Assembly: GCF_004354085.1 (NCBI RefSeq)
Contig: NZ_SMSE01000002.1
Coordinates: forward strand, 496,001-560,000
Direction: 5' to 3'
Length of the DNA: 64,000 bases
From: Seongchinamella unica
GTDB taxonomy: Bacteria > Pseudomonadota > Gammaproteobacteria > Pseudomonadales > Halieaceae
Part shown: positions 19,571 to 28,658 of the stretch, piece by piece
Layout of the letters: every line of letters starts with the position of its first letter
How positions within the stretch are numbered: the first letter of the stretch is position 1
The notes under the pieces: model-generated
Database searches by the model: none
Seen by the model: only the letters and a program-made list of their open reading frames with translations
What the model was told of the DNA's origin: nothing
Program-made: the position numbers and the translations under genes

Positions 19571-19663
19571 CAGCGAGGACCTGGTGCGTAAAACAGCCAG
19601 GGTGGGGATGTTGCCAGACACAAGGCCTGGCGCCCGGAAAACCCTTGCGAACGTGCCCCGGGC

Positions 19664-20509
19664 TTAGCCCAGGCTCTTCTCTCCGGACTCGACACTCTGG
19701 TAGATCAGGGTGTTGATCGTCATCGGGCCCACACCACCGGGGACCGGCGTGTAAGCCGAGGCCTTTTCGGTCAGGGCAGACAGTTCAATGTCACCAACCC
19801 CCCCGGGGTGGTAACCCGCATCGACCACCACGGCCCCTTCCTTGACCCAGTCCGCCTTGATGAACTCGGGTTTGCCGACCGCCCCGACCAGGATGTCTGC
19901 CTGCGCAACCAGTGCCGGCAGATCCCGGGTGCGGGAATGGCAGATGGTCACCGTGGCATTTTTCTGCAGCAACATCATGGCCATGGGTTTGCCGAGGATG
20001 GGCGAGCGGCCAACCACCACCGCGTGCTTGCCTTCGATCTCCACCCCGTAGTGATCCAGCATGCGCATGATGCCCTGGGGCGTGGCGCAGCCGTAGGCGT
20101 CCTCGCCCATGGCCATGCGACCGAAACCGAGGCAGGTCACGCCGTCGACATCCTTCTCGAGGGCGATGGCGTCAAAGCAGGCGCGCTCATCGACCTGCGG
20201 GGGCACGGGATGTTGCAGCAAAATACCGTGGACATCCGGATTGCTGTTGAGCTCATCAATTTTCGCCAGCAGTTCTTCGGTGGTGGTCGAGGAGGGCATC
20301 TCCACGGCGAGTGAGTCCATGCCCACCCGGCGGCAGGCATTTCCCTTCATTTTGACGTAGGTCGCGGATGCGGGATCATCGCCCACCAGGATGGTGGCGA
20401 GAATCGGGGTTTTGCCACCGGACTTCTGTTTCAGTTTTTCCACCCGCGCCAGTAATTCGGACTCGGTCTGGGCAGCGAGCGACTTACCATCAAGTACCTG
20501 TGCAGACAT
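19664..20509 (-). CDS. folD: Methylenetetrahydrofolate dehydrogenase/cyclohydrolase FolD
   Basis: Bifunctional enzyme interconverting 5,10-methylene-THF and 10-formyl-THF, 281 residues from the ATG at 20507-20509 ([12 protein letters not shown]). Conserved features are the catalytic-Lys segment YVKMK, the loop GILLQHPVP, the NADP-binding [13 protein letters not shown] and the C-terminal [10 protein letters not shown]. The longer open frame upstream is not used: an AAAGGA is placed eight bases before the chosen ATG. The gene lies convergent to cysS across the repeat arrays, and no clear intrinsic terminator other than the repeat hairpins separates them. Confidence 0.96.
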   Translation of the reverse strand: MSAQVLDGKSLAAQTESELLARVEKLKQKSGGKTPILATILVGDDPASATYVKMKGNACRRVGMDSLAVEMPSSTTTEELLAKIDELNSNPDVHGILLQHPVPPQVDERACFDAIALEKDVDGVTCLGFGRMAMGEDAYGCATPQGIMRMLDHYGVEIEGKHAVVVGRSPILGKPMAMMLLQKNATVTICHSRTRDLPALVAQADILVGAVGKPEFIKADWVKEGAVVVDAGYHPGGVGDIELSALTEKASAYTPVPGGVGPMTINTLIYQSVESGEKSLG

Positions 20510-20701
20510 CAACGTGTTCCTTTCGATCGGAGGATTGAACAAGCGCGCCATTGTCCCAGAAGGGAGGCGTCAGTGAAAGCCATCTCACCCCGCCGGGCAG
20601 CTGATGTCTGCAAGTAACCGTTCGCCTCCAGGGCCCGATCCAACAGGCATTGGGCGCCCGCCATGGGGTGTAAAAAACGCCCGCCAATCCTATAATGAGC
20701 G

Positions 20702-20730
20702 TTGACGCCCAACCGGCGGGTGAGTATCAT
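20702..20730 (+). promoter_or_regulatory. Promoter of the tRNA cluster
   Basis: TTGACG (20702-20707) and TATCAT (20725-20730) are separated by exactly 17 bases and lie about 48 bases before tRNA-Pro. A further perfect TATAAT at 20691-20696 lacks a good -35 box and could be a second start site. Confidence 0.7.
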
Positions 20731-20777
20731 GCGCGCTCCTGAAATCAGGGGCCGTCTAGCGCCACTGTGGGAATCGT

Positions 20778-20854
20778 CGGGGTATAGCGCAGTCTGGTAG
20801 CGCGCCTGCTTTGGGAGCAGGATGTCGGGAGTTCGAATCTCTCTACCCCGACCA
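20778..20854 (+). tRNA. tRNA-Pro (UGG)
   Basis: A 77-base cloverleaf with acceptor stem CGGGGTA/TACCCCG, anticodon arm CCTGC-TTTGGGA-GCAGG (anticodon TGG), T-loop GTTCGAATC and an encoded CCA end. It is the first of three tRNA genes on the plus strand, behind the promoter at 20702-20730. Confidence 0.96.
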
Positions 20855-20902
20855 ACTTTCCAGCCACACGGAAAGTCGAATGATTGAATCAGGACCAGCG
20901 AT

Positions 20903-20979
20903 GGTGGCCGTAGCTCATCAGGTAGAGCACCGGATTGTGGCTCCGGAGGTGGCGGGTTCGAGACCCGTCGGCCACCCCA
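20903..20979 (+). tRNA. tRNA-His (GUG)
   Basis: A cloverleaf with anticodon arm CCGGA-TTGTGGC-TCCGG (anticodon GTG) and T-loop GTTCGAGAC. The extra 5' G (G-1, position 20903) pairs with C73, the identity feature of tRNA-His. CCA is encoded at 20977-20979. It lies 48 bases after tRNA-Pro. Confidence 0.95.
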
Positions 20980-21008
20980 TCTTCTCGACGACAGGTCGAG
21001 CCTTCCCC

Positions 21009-21085
<77 letters not shown>

Positions 21086-21166
21086 TTTTCATCCGGGTCT
21101 GTACCGGAGACATCCTTTACAGATCACACAGGACATAAGGCATTATGTCGGCGGCGTCACTGTGCG

Positions 21167-21817
21167 TTAGCTGTCCACGCAAAGATAACGCAGCAACAGG
21201 TTGACCAGCTCCTTCCTGAAACTCTCCTGCGCCAGCAGCTCCGGTTCATCTGAACTTGCCGATAGTAATACACCCGACAAGGTGTGGGAGGCGATGCGGC
21301 TGAGGCGCTTGATGTCACTTCCCCTCAATCGCTCCCGGTGTCGTTCCAGTAATTCACACAGCCATTCATCCCATCCGGGGTAACTTTGTGAAATCTGCAT
21401 TTCGTTAATCTGCCGGTGGATGTCAAAACTGTGTTGATAGGCCTTGTAGAACGCCGGGTCCATGCGGTGAAGCATGAGCCGTTGCTCGACCTCCATGTCG
21501 ACGATTGCCGCCAGCGTGTCTTCCAGTGATACCCGTGAAAGCCGATCGATCTCGCCAAAGCGTTTTATCGCCGTGTCCTGGTACTGCTGGATTTGCTGCT
21601 GGAAGACGTCCGCGAGTACCGCTTCCTTGTTGGGGAAATACTGATAGAACGAGGCGATGTTAATGCCCGCCACGTCAGCGATACGCTGGGTAGTCAGTTC
21701 CCCGGCGCCTTCGTCCTCGAGTATTTTCAGGCAGGCCTGTTGAATGGCGGAAACCAGCATCACGGAACGGGATTGCTTGGGCCGTTTTCGCGGCTGCGGG
21801 AGATCGGGCTTAACCAT
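21167..21817 (-). CDS. TetR family transcriptional regulator
   Basis: A 216-residue repressor-type protein. The DNA-binding domain (about 20-70) contains the TetR helix-turn-helix pattern TTQRIADVAGINIASFYQYFPNKEAVL; the rest is a helical ligand-binding domain of unknown specificity. It is divergent from the short-chain dehydrogenase operon starting at 22017, with about 200 bases between, and is therefore the likely local regulator of that operon. I did not find a clear palindromic operator in the gap, which is AT-rich around 21870-21900. There is no strong ribosome binding site before the ATG, so the true start may be a few codons downstream. Confidence 0.87.
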   Translation of the reverse strand: MVKPDLPQPRKRPKQSRSVMLVSAIQQACLKILEDEGAGELTTQRIADVAGINIASFYQYFPNKEAVLADVFQQQIQQYQDTAIKRFGEIDRLSRVSLEDTLAAIVDMEVEQRLMLHRMDPAFYKAYQHSFDIHRQINEMQISQSYPGWDEWLCELLERHRERLRGSDIKRLSRIASHTLSGVLLSASSDEPELLAQESFRKELVNLLLRYLCVDS

Positions 21818-22016
21818 GGGAATGTAAGGAGCGTCTCATTGTCGCCAGAATGCGTAACAAATCATCATATATATCAAAAAGATAGACAAGCGGGTTAGTT
21901 CTTTTAATGCCAGTTGTTGCAGCCAGTGCAGAACATTTATGCTGGTGGTACAACTGATAGGCCCCGGGGGTCGGCTGCAGCGACGGCCCGGGGTTTACCT
22001 GCTAGGGAGATCAGGC

Positions 22017-22856
22017 ATGGGTGAACTCGATGGCCGCGTGGCTTTCATAACCGGGGCAAGTCGCGGCATTGGCCGGGCCATCGCGATGCGTTTCGCCGCC
22101 GAGGGTGCCGCAGTGGTGCTGTGTGCTTCCCGACTGGGTGCCCACGGCGAGCTCGAGGGAACACTCCAGGGGACTGTCGATGCCATTGTCTCGACGGGCG
22201 GCAGGGCCGCGCCCCTGGCTTGCGACCTGTCGGACCCCGATGCACGGTCAGACCTGATCGCCCGCGCGAGCGAGCACTTTGGCGCGGTGGATGTTCTGGT
22301 CAATAACGCCGCTCGAGCGGATTATGAGTTACCCAGCATGAATGCTTCCTCCTCTCGCAATCGCGTATTCGACCTCAACGTCAATGTGCCCATAGAACTT
22401 TTGCAGCAAGCCCTGCCGGGAATGCGGGAAAAGGGCGGAGGGTGGTGCCTGAACATATCCAGCCGGACTGCGGAGCGGGTAGAACCGCCTTACCCTGACT
22501 CGAAAATGGCTGCCCATGTGATCGGGCCTTACGGCGCAAGCAAGGCAGCGCTCAACCGCTATACGCAGGCATTGGCGGACGAACTGGCGGATGAAAATAT
22601 TTTCGTCAATGCCCTGGCCCCCAACAACATTGTGCTTACCAGTGTGGGTGAGGCCGTAGAGGCCATAGCCAGGCGCCGCCCGGACATGGTCGAACCGGTT
22701 GAAATGATGGCGGAGGCTGCCCTGGAACTGTGCACTGCCCGTCACGTCGGTGAAGTGGTCTACAGTCGTAATATTGTGCATGCCACCGGACGCGAGCTGC
22801 ATGATCTCAGTGGCCGCAACGTTATTGGGGATGCATTCACGCCAGTTGGGCTCTAG
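22017..22856 (+). CDS. Short-chain dehydrogenase/reductase (SDR)
   Basis: A 279-residue classical SDR with cofactor motif TGASRGIGRA (about 14-23), the NNAA segment and the catalytic Tyr-Lys as YGASK. About 20 extra residues separate the catalytic Ser (NISSRTAER) from that Tyr, compared with typical classical SDRs. NAD(P)-dependent oxidation or reduction of an alcohol/ketone is expected; the substrate is unknown. ATG 22017 is chosen because AGGGAGA (22004-22010) lies six bases upstream. It is the first gene of a three-SDR operon (gaps of 11 and 42 bases) divergent from a TetR gene. Confidence 0.9.
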   Translation: MGELDGRVAFITGASRGIGRAIAMRFAAEGAAVVLCASRLGAHGELEGTLQGTVDAIVSTGGRAAPLACDLSDPDARSDLIARASEHFGAVDVLVNNAARADYELPSMNASSSRNRVFDLNVNVPIELLQQALPGMREKGGGWCLNISSRTAERVEPPYPDSKMAAHVIGPYGASKAALNRYTQALADELADENIFVNALAPNNIVLTSVGEAVEAIARRRPDMVEPVEMMAEAALELCTARHVGEVVYSRNIVHATGRELHDLSGRNVIGDAFTPVGL

Positions 22857-22867
22857 GAGACATTCCA

Positions 22868-23617
22868 ATGCTCGATTTGACAGGAAAAACCGCCCTGGTG
22901 ACCGGGGCAGGAAGCGGAATGGGCCTGGGTATCGCCCACCAGCTGTCGAGCCAGGGTGCGCACGTTATCGTCAATGACATTGTGGCGGCGAAGGCGGAGT
23001 CGGGCGCCGAGCAAATCATTGCCCGGGGCTGCATGGCGAGTGCCAGTGTCTGGGATGTTACCGACGCCGATGCGGTGAAAGCCAGTATCGGCAATCTGGA
23101 AGACTCTTTCGGCGCTATTGACATTCTGGTCAACAATGCCGGGAACGCCGGCGCGGTCGACATGGTGCAGGCAGCGTTCAGGGACTCGGTACCCGAAAAC
23201 TGGCGTAAATTTGTCGACGTCAATTTGTACGGCGTAATGCACTGTACGCATGCGGTACTGCCCGGCATGTGTGAGCGGGGCTGGGGCCGGGTGATCACCA
23301 TCTCCTCGGCGGCGGGCCGGACCGGGTTGAACATTGGTGTCTCCGTATACGGCGCTGCAAAAGCGGGATCCATCAATTTGATGCGGCACATTTCCCAGGA
23401 GGTCGGCAGGCATGGCGTTACCTGCAACGCCATAGCGCTGGGTCTGATGGATACGGTGCCCGAGGAATTTGCCAGGCACATTATCCCGTCCATTCCCTGT
23501 GGTCGGCTGGGGACAGCGGAAGATGCGGGGTATATGACGGGCTTTCTCGCGTCAGAGGAGGCTGGCTGGATTACCGGCCAGCTGTTCTGTGTCGACGGTG
23601 GCGCGGCGCCATTTTGA
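22868..23617 (+). CDS. Short-chain dehydrogenase/reductase (SDR)
   Basis: A 249-residue classical SDR: TGAGSGMGLGIA at the dinucleotide site, NNAGNAGAV, catalytic Ser in TISSAAGRTG, and Tyr-Lys in YGAAKAG. The C-terminal region WITGQLFCVDGG is the usual end of FabG-like SDRs. Such enzymes act on hydroxyacyl-CoA, steroid or sugar hydroxyls; none can be selected here. It is the second gene in the operon, 11 bases after the first SDR gene, with a GGAGA ribosome site in the gap. Confidence 0.9.
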   Translation: MLDLTGKTALVTGAGSGMGLGIAHQLSSQGAHVIVNDIVAAKAESGAEQIIARGCMASASVWDVTDADAVKASIGNLEDSFGAIDILVNNAGNAGAVDMVQAAFRDSVPENWRKFVDVNLYGVMHCTHAVLPGMCERGWGRVITISSAAGRTGLNIGVSVYGAAKAGSINLMRHISQEVGRHGVTCNAIALGLMDTVPEEFARHIIPSIPCGRLGTAEDAGYMTGFLASEEAGWITGQLFCVDGGAAPF

Positions 23618-23659
23618 ATGTCTGGCTGTCTGTCATTAACACTATCTTGGGAGTGCACC

Positions 23660-24427
23660 ATGTTATTAGAGAATAAAGTCGGCCTGGTCACCGGTGGTGG
23701 TGATGGCATTGGTCGGGCAACATCCATCGCCTTTGCCAAAGATGGCGCGCGGGTGGTGATCGCCGATGTCCGGATGGATAAAGCCAATGAGACCTTGGAC
23801 TTGATTACTGCAGCCGGTGGCGAGGCCATAGCGGTCAACGCTGACGTCTCCCAGGCCGGTGATGTCAAAGCCATGGTTGAGGCTGCGCTGGATACCTGGG
23901 GAACGCTGGATTGTGTATCCAACAACGCCGCCGGCGGGGTAACGTTTGCCATGCTTACGGACATGCGGGAGGAAGACTGGGATCGCATCCAGTCCATCTG
24001 TTTGCGGGGTGTCTGGCTGTGCCTCAAGTATCAAATACCCGCCATGCTGAAAACCGGGGGTGGCGCGATAGTCAACATAGCGTCGTTATCCGGAGTGCGC
24101 GGGGAGGCGATGCAATCGCCCTACAGCGCAGCCAAGGGGGGAGTTATCGCCTTGACCCGAACTGCAGCAGCCGAGTGGGCGCGCGATGGTATCCGGATAA
24201 ATGCGGTGAACCCCGGCGGGATTCTCACCGAAGGCATCAGGCATTACTTTGCCAAGGTCCCCGGAGCTCAGGAAAAAACCGAGGCGGTGCATGCGATGCG
24301 GCGCCTGGGAAAACCTGAAGAGGTTGCGGATGCCGTGTGCTACCTGGTCTCAGACCGGGCGTCGTTTATTACCGGCACGACGCTGGATGTCGATGGCGGC
24401 ATCATGGTCAACCCGCACACTCTTTGA
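23660..24427 (+). CDS. Short-chain dehydrogenase/reductase (SDR)
   Basis: A 255-residue classical SDR starting MLLENKVGLVTGGGDGIGRA, with NNAAGGV, catalytic NIASLSG and YSAAKGG, and the C-terminal FITGTTLDVDGG. The start is ATG 23660 with GGGAG six bases upstream; an in-frame extension to 23618 has no family similarity. It is the third gene of the operon. Similar SDR trios occur in clusters for breakdown of cyclic or branched lipids such as sterols and terpenoids, but the specific substrate is not shown by the sequence. Confidence 0.9.
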   Translation: MLLENKVGLVTGGGDGIGRATSIAFAKDGARVVIADVRMDKANETLDLITAAGGEAIAVNADVSQAGDVKAMVEAALDTWGTLDCVSNNAAGGVTFAMLTDMREEDWDRIQSICLRGVWLCLKYQIPAMLKTGGGAIVNIASLSGVRGEAMQSPYSAAKGGVIALTRTAAAEWARDGIRINAVNPGGILTEGIRHYFAKVPGAQEKTEAVHAMRRLGKPEEVADAVCYLVSDRASFITGTTLDVDGGIMVNPHTL

Positions 24428-24616
24428 GCAGGCCTCTGTCGCGGCTTGTCCGGGTGGCGCAGTCTGCCGGCGATTGGGCAACGGGTCTGCTGCCAAAATG
24501 TAAGTGAATGTTGCGAACATCGTTTTTACCGTAAAAAAGCTTTAAAAAACATATAGATACAGTATTCTCCCGGGTCGATAACGCCAGTTGTCCGGCTGTT
24601 CTGCTCCGGCTAACCT

Positions 24617-25783
24617 GTGCCCATGTACTTTGATATTGACTATTGGTGGCGCGTTGTTCGCCACGTCTGGGGATTGCGGGGCTGGGATGGTCGCACTCGC
24701 ATGTTGCTGCGCCTGTTGGTGCTGGTTCCTCTGCTGAGCCTTTTTCACGGCATCTGCTTCCTGCTGGATTACCTGGTGTTCTGGCGCCTGTGGTCGCAGA
24801 AGGTTGAACAGCCGGTATTCATTGTCGGTCACGGCCGCTCCGGCACCACCCTCATGCACCGTCTGATGAGCGCTGATGGTGACCGCTTCAGCTATTTCCT
24901 CTACTGGGAGATGTTTTTCCCCTCCCTGCTGCAGAAAAAAATGATCCGTGGCCTTGGCCGTATTGACGCGAACCTGTTTGGCGGCTTCATGCATCGCAGA
25001 CTCAAGGCCTGGGACGACAGGACCTTCGGCCCCTACCGTCACATGCACAATATGAGCCTGTGGATTGCCGAGGAAGACTGTTTTGCGATGGGCGCAGCTT
25101 TTGTCAGCCAGCAGTGGTCGCTGGAAATCCCGATGATGGACGTGGTGGACTTTTTTCACCTGGACCAGATGCCTGAAAAACGCAAACGCTGGATGGGCCA
25201 CTACCGGCAGTTGGTCAAGCGCCAGTTGTTGCTCAATGGCGGCGACAAGATTCATCTGGCCAAGAATCCCCTCATGAGCGGCTGGGTTGATTCCATCATT
25301 GAGGAGTTTCCGGATGCCCGCATCGTGGTGATGATGCGCGATCCCGGGGAGTGCATACCGAGCTGTCTGAAGCTTGTGGCGCTGAGCTGGAAGGGCCGGG
25401 GTTGGGAGCAAGCCGACTACGAGCAATCCCTGGATATCCTGACGGAGATATCCATCGACACCTTCCACAACCCGAAACGGGTGCTGGCGGCGCATCCAGA
25501 AACCCCGCAGATTGTCGTGGACTATCGCGAACTGACCGGTGCGCCCCGGGAGACCCTGCACGCGGTGTATCGGGCCCTGGGCATGTCGGTCACGGAGGAG
25601 TTCGACCGATGGCTAATCGCCCAGGCGGAACGGGAAAAGAAACACCACAGCAAGTTCGAGTACAGCCTTGGGGAGTTCCGGCTCTCCGGCGAAGAGATCC
25701 ACCGGCGGCTGGCTGATTTTTACCAGGTTTATGGGTGGCCGACAGTGACAGTAATTGACGAGGTGAAAGAAAAAAGATCATGA
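24617..25783 (+). CDS. Sulfotransferase family protein
   Basis: A 388-residue PAPS-dependent sulfotransferase-like protein. The 5'-phosphosulfate loop is VGHGRSGTTLMHRLM (about 70-84) and the 3'-phosphate binding segment is RIVVMMRDPGECIPS (about 235-249). One or two hydrophobic stretches at residues 25-55 suggest membrane association at the N-terminus. The acceptor is unknown. The gene starts at GTG 24617 or ATG 24623, neither with a good ribosome site. It overlaps the downstream DUF1214 gene by four bases (ATGA), implying coupled synthesis. The 190 bases upstream are AT-rich and contain no promoter that I can define with confidence. Confidence 0.87.
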   Translation: MPMYFDIDYWWRVVRHVWGLRGWDGRTRMLLRLLVLVPLLSLFHGICFLLDYLVFWRLWSQKVEQPVFIVGHGRSGTTLMHRLMSADGDRFSYFLYWEMFFPSLLQKKMIRGLGRIDANLFGGFMHRRLKAWDDRTFGPYRHMHNMSLWIAEEDCFAMGAAFVSQQWSLEIPMMDVVDFFHLDQMPEKRKRWMGHYRQLVKRQLLLNGGDKIHLAKNPLMSGWVDSIIEEFPDARIVVMMRDPGECIPSCLKLVALSWKGRGWEQADYEQSLDILTEISIDTFHNPKRVLAAHPETPQIVVDYRELTGAPRETLHAVYRALGMSVTEEFDRWLIAQAEREKKHHSKFEYSLGEFRLSGEEIHRRLADFYQVYGWPTVTVIDEVKEKRS

Positions 25784-27174
25784 CACACAGGGCTGAAGAC
25801 TCGAAAGAGGCAGAACTGGCATTGAGGTCCGCGTTCGACGACTTACTGGGCGAGCTGCAAGTGGCGCGCGACACCATCGACGATCCCGGCTGTTTCCCGC
25901 CGCAGCCTACCGACCGGAACCTGGCTGAAGGCTATCGTTACCTGACGGGATTCATGCATCATGCCATTGAGCGATGCTTCCACGATGACCCGGATTTCCC
26001 CGCGTTTCGCAACGCACTTTCGGTGGTTAACAAGTCGACGATTGATAATAGCGATGCCATTTATTTTTACGCGGGTATCGATGGCCGCAAGCGCTACCGG
26101 ATCCGTGGAAACGCGGGTAACCATAGCCATTGGCAGGGAAAAGCCCGCAGTGGCGAAGGGCCGTTTGCCCCACAGTACCTGATATTCGAAGTGACCACTG
26201 GTCCGCTGTCCGGAGATACCGGCAACCTCCGGGAACTCACGCCGGGCCAGCGGGTCGGTTTTGGTACGGTGGATTCTTCCCGACTCATGGTTCAGGATGA
26301 CGGGTCTTTCGAACTGCTTCTGGCGCCTGAGAAGCCTGTTGGCTATGAGGGCAATTTTATCTGCACCCGCAAGGATCCGGGTAAGCGCAATCCCGAGGGG
26401 GATGATCGATACGCCGAGTTCATCAGCGGCCGGCAGCTTTTTTACGACTGGGAGCAGGAAGAGGCCATTCATCTGGAGATCGAATGTCTTGATACCGCTG
26501 GCAGCCATCCAGCGCCTCTGACTGCAGAGAAAGTAGCGGCTAACCTGCGCACCATGGGCGCTATTGTCCGCGGCCAGATGCGCTTCTGGCTGCAGTTTTA
26601 CGATGTCGTATTGAATTGCAATCAAACCCACGACAGCGCAGGCCGTCCCTACGCGATGCCGGTCAATGCCTACAACGCACCCAACGCGGCCTCGGGTGAT
26701 ACCGGAGGCGGTATGAGCACCAATATCTACGCCGGCGGTATTTACGACCTCGCAGAAGATGAAGCGCTGTATATAGAAGCAGAATTTAGCGGCAACCCGG
26801 TCTATACCAGTATGCACCTGGGCAACCTGTGGGGTGAGTCGCCGGACTACGCCAATCACCAGAGTAGCCTGAATCTGTCGCAGATGCATATCGGCGCCGA
26901 CGGCAAACAACGCTGGGTGGTTGCCCACCGCGATCCGGGGGTGCAGAACTGGGTCGATACCACCGGCTTGCCCCGCGGCTACCTAAGCCATCGCTGGGCC
27001 TACCCGGAATTGCCGCCGAAAGAGCAGTGGCCGACGATATCCTGCCGGGTGATTCCCTTTGCTGAAATACAGGCTGCCTTTCCGCCAGACCAGCCAACGA
27101 TGACGCCGGAGCAGAGGCGCCAGGAGATTCGTAAACGCCAGCGACACGTGCAAAGGCGTTACCGGGTTTTCTAG
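25780..27174 (+). CDS. DUF1214 domain protein
   Basis: A 464-residue protein without signal peptide. The C-terminal third has the DUF1214-type pattern, including MPVNAYNAPNAASG and YIEAEFSGNPVYTSMHLGNLW. The N-terminal part (1-150) is helical. DUF1214 occurs with DUF1254 in some proteins, in others alone, with no established activity. Its start overlaps the sulfotransferase stop by four bases, so the two proteins are probably made together and may act on the same compound. The last 40 residues are rich in Arg and Gln. Confidence 0.82.
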   Translation: MTHRAEDSKEAELALRSAFDDLLGELQVARDTIDDPGCFPPQPTDRNLAEGYRYLTGFMHHAIERCFHDDPDFPAFRNALSVVNKSTIDNSDAIYFYAGIDGRKRYRIRGNAGNHSHWQGKARSGEGPFAPQYLIFEVTTGPLSGDTGNLRELTPGQRVGFGTVDSSRLMVQDDGSFELLLAPEKPVGYEGNFICTRKDPGKRNPEGDDRYAEFISGRQLFYDWEQEEAIHLEIECLDTAGSHPAPLTAEKVAANLRTMGAIVRGQMRFWLQFYDVVLNCNQTHDSAGRPYAMPVNAYNAPNAASGDTGGGMSTNIYAGGIYDLAEDEALYIEAEFSGNPVYTSMHLGNLWGESPDYANHQSSLNLSQMHIGADGKQRWVVAHRDPGVQNWVDTTGLPRGYLSHRWAYPELPPKEQWPTISCRVIPFAEIQAAFPPDQPTMTPEQRRQEIRKRQRHVQRRYRVF

Positions 27175-27370
27175 TTTCCAGGCGGTCCGCTTTATCTCGG
27201 TGCTTTTCAGTCGCTGGCAGTGAAATCCAGACGCTGACGGGGTCTGTTGTTGCTGATGGTTTAACCTGTTTCACCGCCGAATCGCGGCGTCGGGTTATAA
27301 TTGCGCGGAGACCGGCGACTGGCCGGTTCTTATTCGCCTTCAACAGTGACCAGCATCAAAGACGCCCGCT

Positions 27371-28645
27371 ATGAACCCAACGGATTATCCGAGCTTGACA
27401 GCCAACCCGTCCGCATTCCAACCGTTCACGTTGGGCCCGATCACCCTGCGTAACCGGTTCATCAAATCGGGAGCGAACGAGGGCATGTGCCTGGAGGGGC
27501 GTCCCACCGCAGCGCTGGTCAATCACCACCGGGAACTGGCCGCCGGCGGGGTTGGCATGACCACAGTGGCCTATATGGCCGTGTCCAGCGTGGGGCGTAC
27601 CCTCCCTAACCAGACCTGGATGCGCCGGGAAATCCTGCCCGACTTACGTGCGCTGACCGATGCGGTACACGGCGAGGGCGCGGCGATTTCCGCCCAGATT
27701 ACTCACGGTGGTTCCTTCGTCACCGGCATGCACGTGAGAGGCCGCTTGATAAGTGCCTCTTCCGGACTCAATCCGGCCGGATTGATGAAAGCCAACTTCC
27801 TGCAGCGGAAGATGAATGAATCCGATATGGACCGCGTGACGGACGAGTTTGTGGAGGCCGCGAAGCTGGCGCGTGAGGCGGGCTTTGACGCGGTGGAGAT
27901 TCACATGGGTCACGGTTACCTGCTGAACCAGTTTATCTCGCCCATGAGTAACCGGCGCAGCGATGAGTACGGCGGTAGTGCGGAAAATCGAGCACGTTTC
28001 CCGGCCCGGGTGCTCGCCGCCGTGCGCGACGCAGTGGGTGACGATATCGCGGTACTGGCCAAAATCAATGTCGCTGACGGCCCCAGCCGCGGGGCTACGG
28101 TCGAAGACGGTATTGTTACTGCGAAGGTCCTGCAGGAAGCCGGTGCCCATATGCTGGTGTTGTCGGGCGGGCGCAATGTGGAATCGACCTGGTTCATGTT
28201 TGGCAGCAATATGAACCGGGAGGAAATTATCAAGGTGATGAAACTGATCGGAGATCGCCTCGGCGCTTTCATGATGAAGGTTGCCGCCGCCTCCGAGCGC
28301 AAGATTGAGTTTCGTGAAATGTACTTCCGCGACTACTCGCAAAAGATTCGCGCCGCGGTGGACCTGCCCCTGGCTTATCTCGGTGGCGTCAAGTCACTGG
28401 ACAATGTGGAAACTGCCATGGCGGATGGATTCGATGCCGTGGTGCTGGCGCGGGCGCTGCTGCGCGACCCGGACCTCGTAACGCAGTTCAGAAACGGCAC
28501 CATGCGCCAGTCGCGCTGTGACAACTGCAACGCCTGCGTGGCTTATATCTATCACCCGGACGGCACTCGCTGTATCCATCGAGGCGCGAACGACCCGCAG
28601 GCCAACAGGGTCTTCGCCTCCGATTGGCAATCCGTGGGGCGCTGA
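27371..28645 (+). CDS. NADH:flavin oxidoreductase, Old Yellow Enzyme family
   Basis: A 424-residue FMN-dependent TIM-barrel reductase. Recognisable segments are the N-terminal LRNRFIKSGANEGMC, the substrate-side QITHGG, and FDAVEIHMGHGYLLNQFISPMSNRR split over the barrel, followed by the phosphate-binding region near LARALLRDPDLV. Four cysteines near the C-terminus (Cys383, Cys386, Cys389, Cys401) resemble the 4Fe-4S site of 2,4-dienoyl-CoA reductase, but the C-terminal FAD/NAD domain of that enzyme is absent. Expected reaction: reduction of an activated C=C bond. A TATAAT at 27296-27301 could be its -10 box, although no -35 match is seen. Confidence 0.88.
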   Translation: MNPTDYPSLTANPSAFQPFTLGPITLRNRFIKSGANEGMCLEGRPTAALVNHHRELAAGGVGMTTVAYMAVSSVGRTLPNQTWMRREILPDLRALTDAVHGEGAAISAQITHGGSFVTGMHVRGRLISASSGLNPAGLMKANFLQRKMNESDMDRVTDEFVEAAKLAREAGFDAVEIHMGHGYLLNQFISPMSNRRSDEYGGSAENRARFPARVLAAVRDAVGDDIAVLAKINVADGPSRGATVEDGIVTAKVLQEAGAHMLVLSGGRNVESTWFMFGSNMNREEIIKVMKLIGDRLGAFMMKVAAASERKIEFREMYFRDYSQKIRAAVDLPLAYLGGVKSLDNVETAMADGFDAVVLARALLRDPDLVTQFRNGTMRQSRCDNCNACVAYIYHPDGTRCIHRGANDPQANRVFASDWQSVGR

Positions 28646-28658
28646 GGCTGCCACGACC

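Noticed and set aside
20691-20696. TATAAT before the tRNA cluster as the main promoter
   Set aside because: No -35 match is found at 16-18 bases, whereas TTGACG/TATCAT at 20702-20730 has an exact 17-base spacing; it is kept only as a possible second start.
22837-24027. A 396-codon frame antisense to the second and third SDR genes
   Set aside because: It crosses an intergenic gap between two well-supported genes and its Ser/Thr/Pro-rich translation matches no family.
24542-25561. A 339-codon frame antisense to the sulfotransferase gene
   Set aside because: The sense-strand protein has clear PAPS-binding motifs; the antisense product is His/Gln-rich without motifs.
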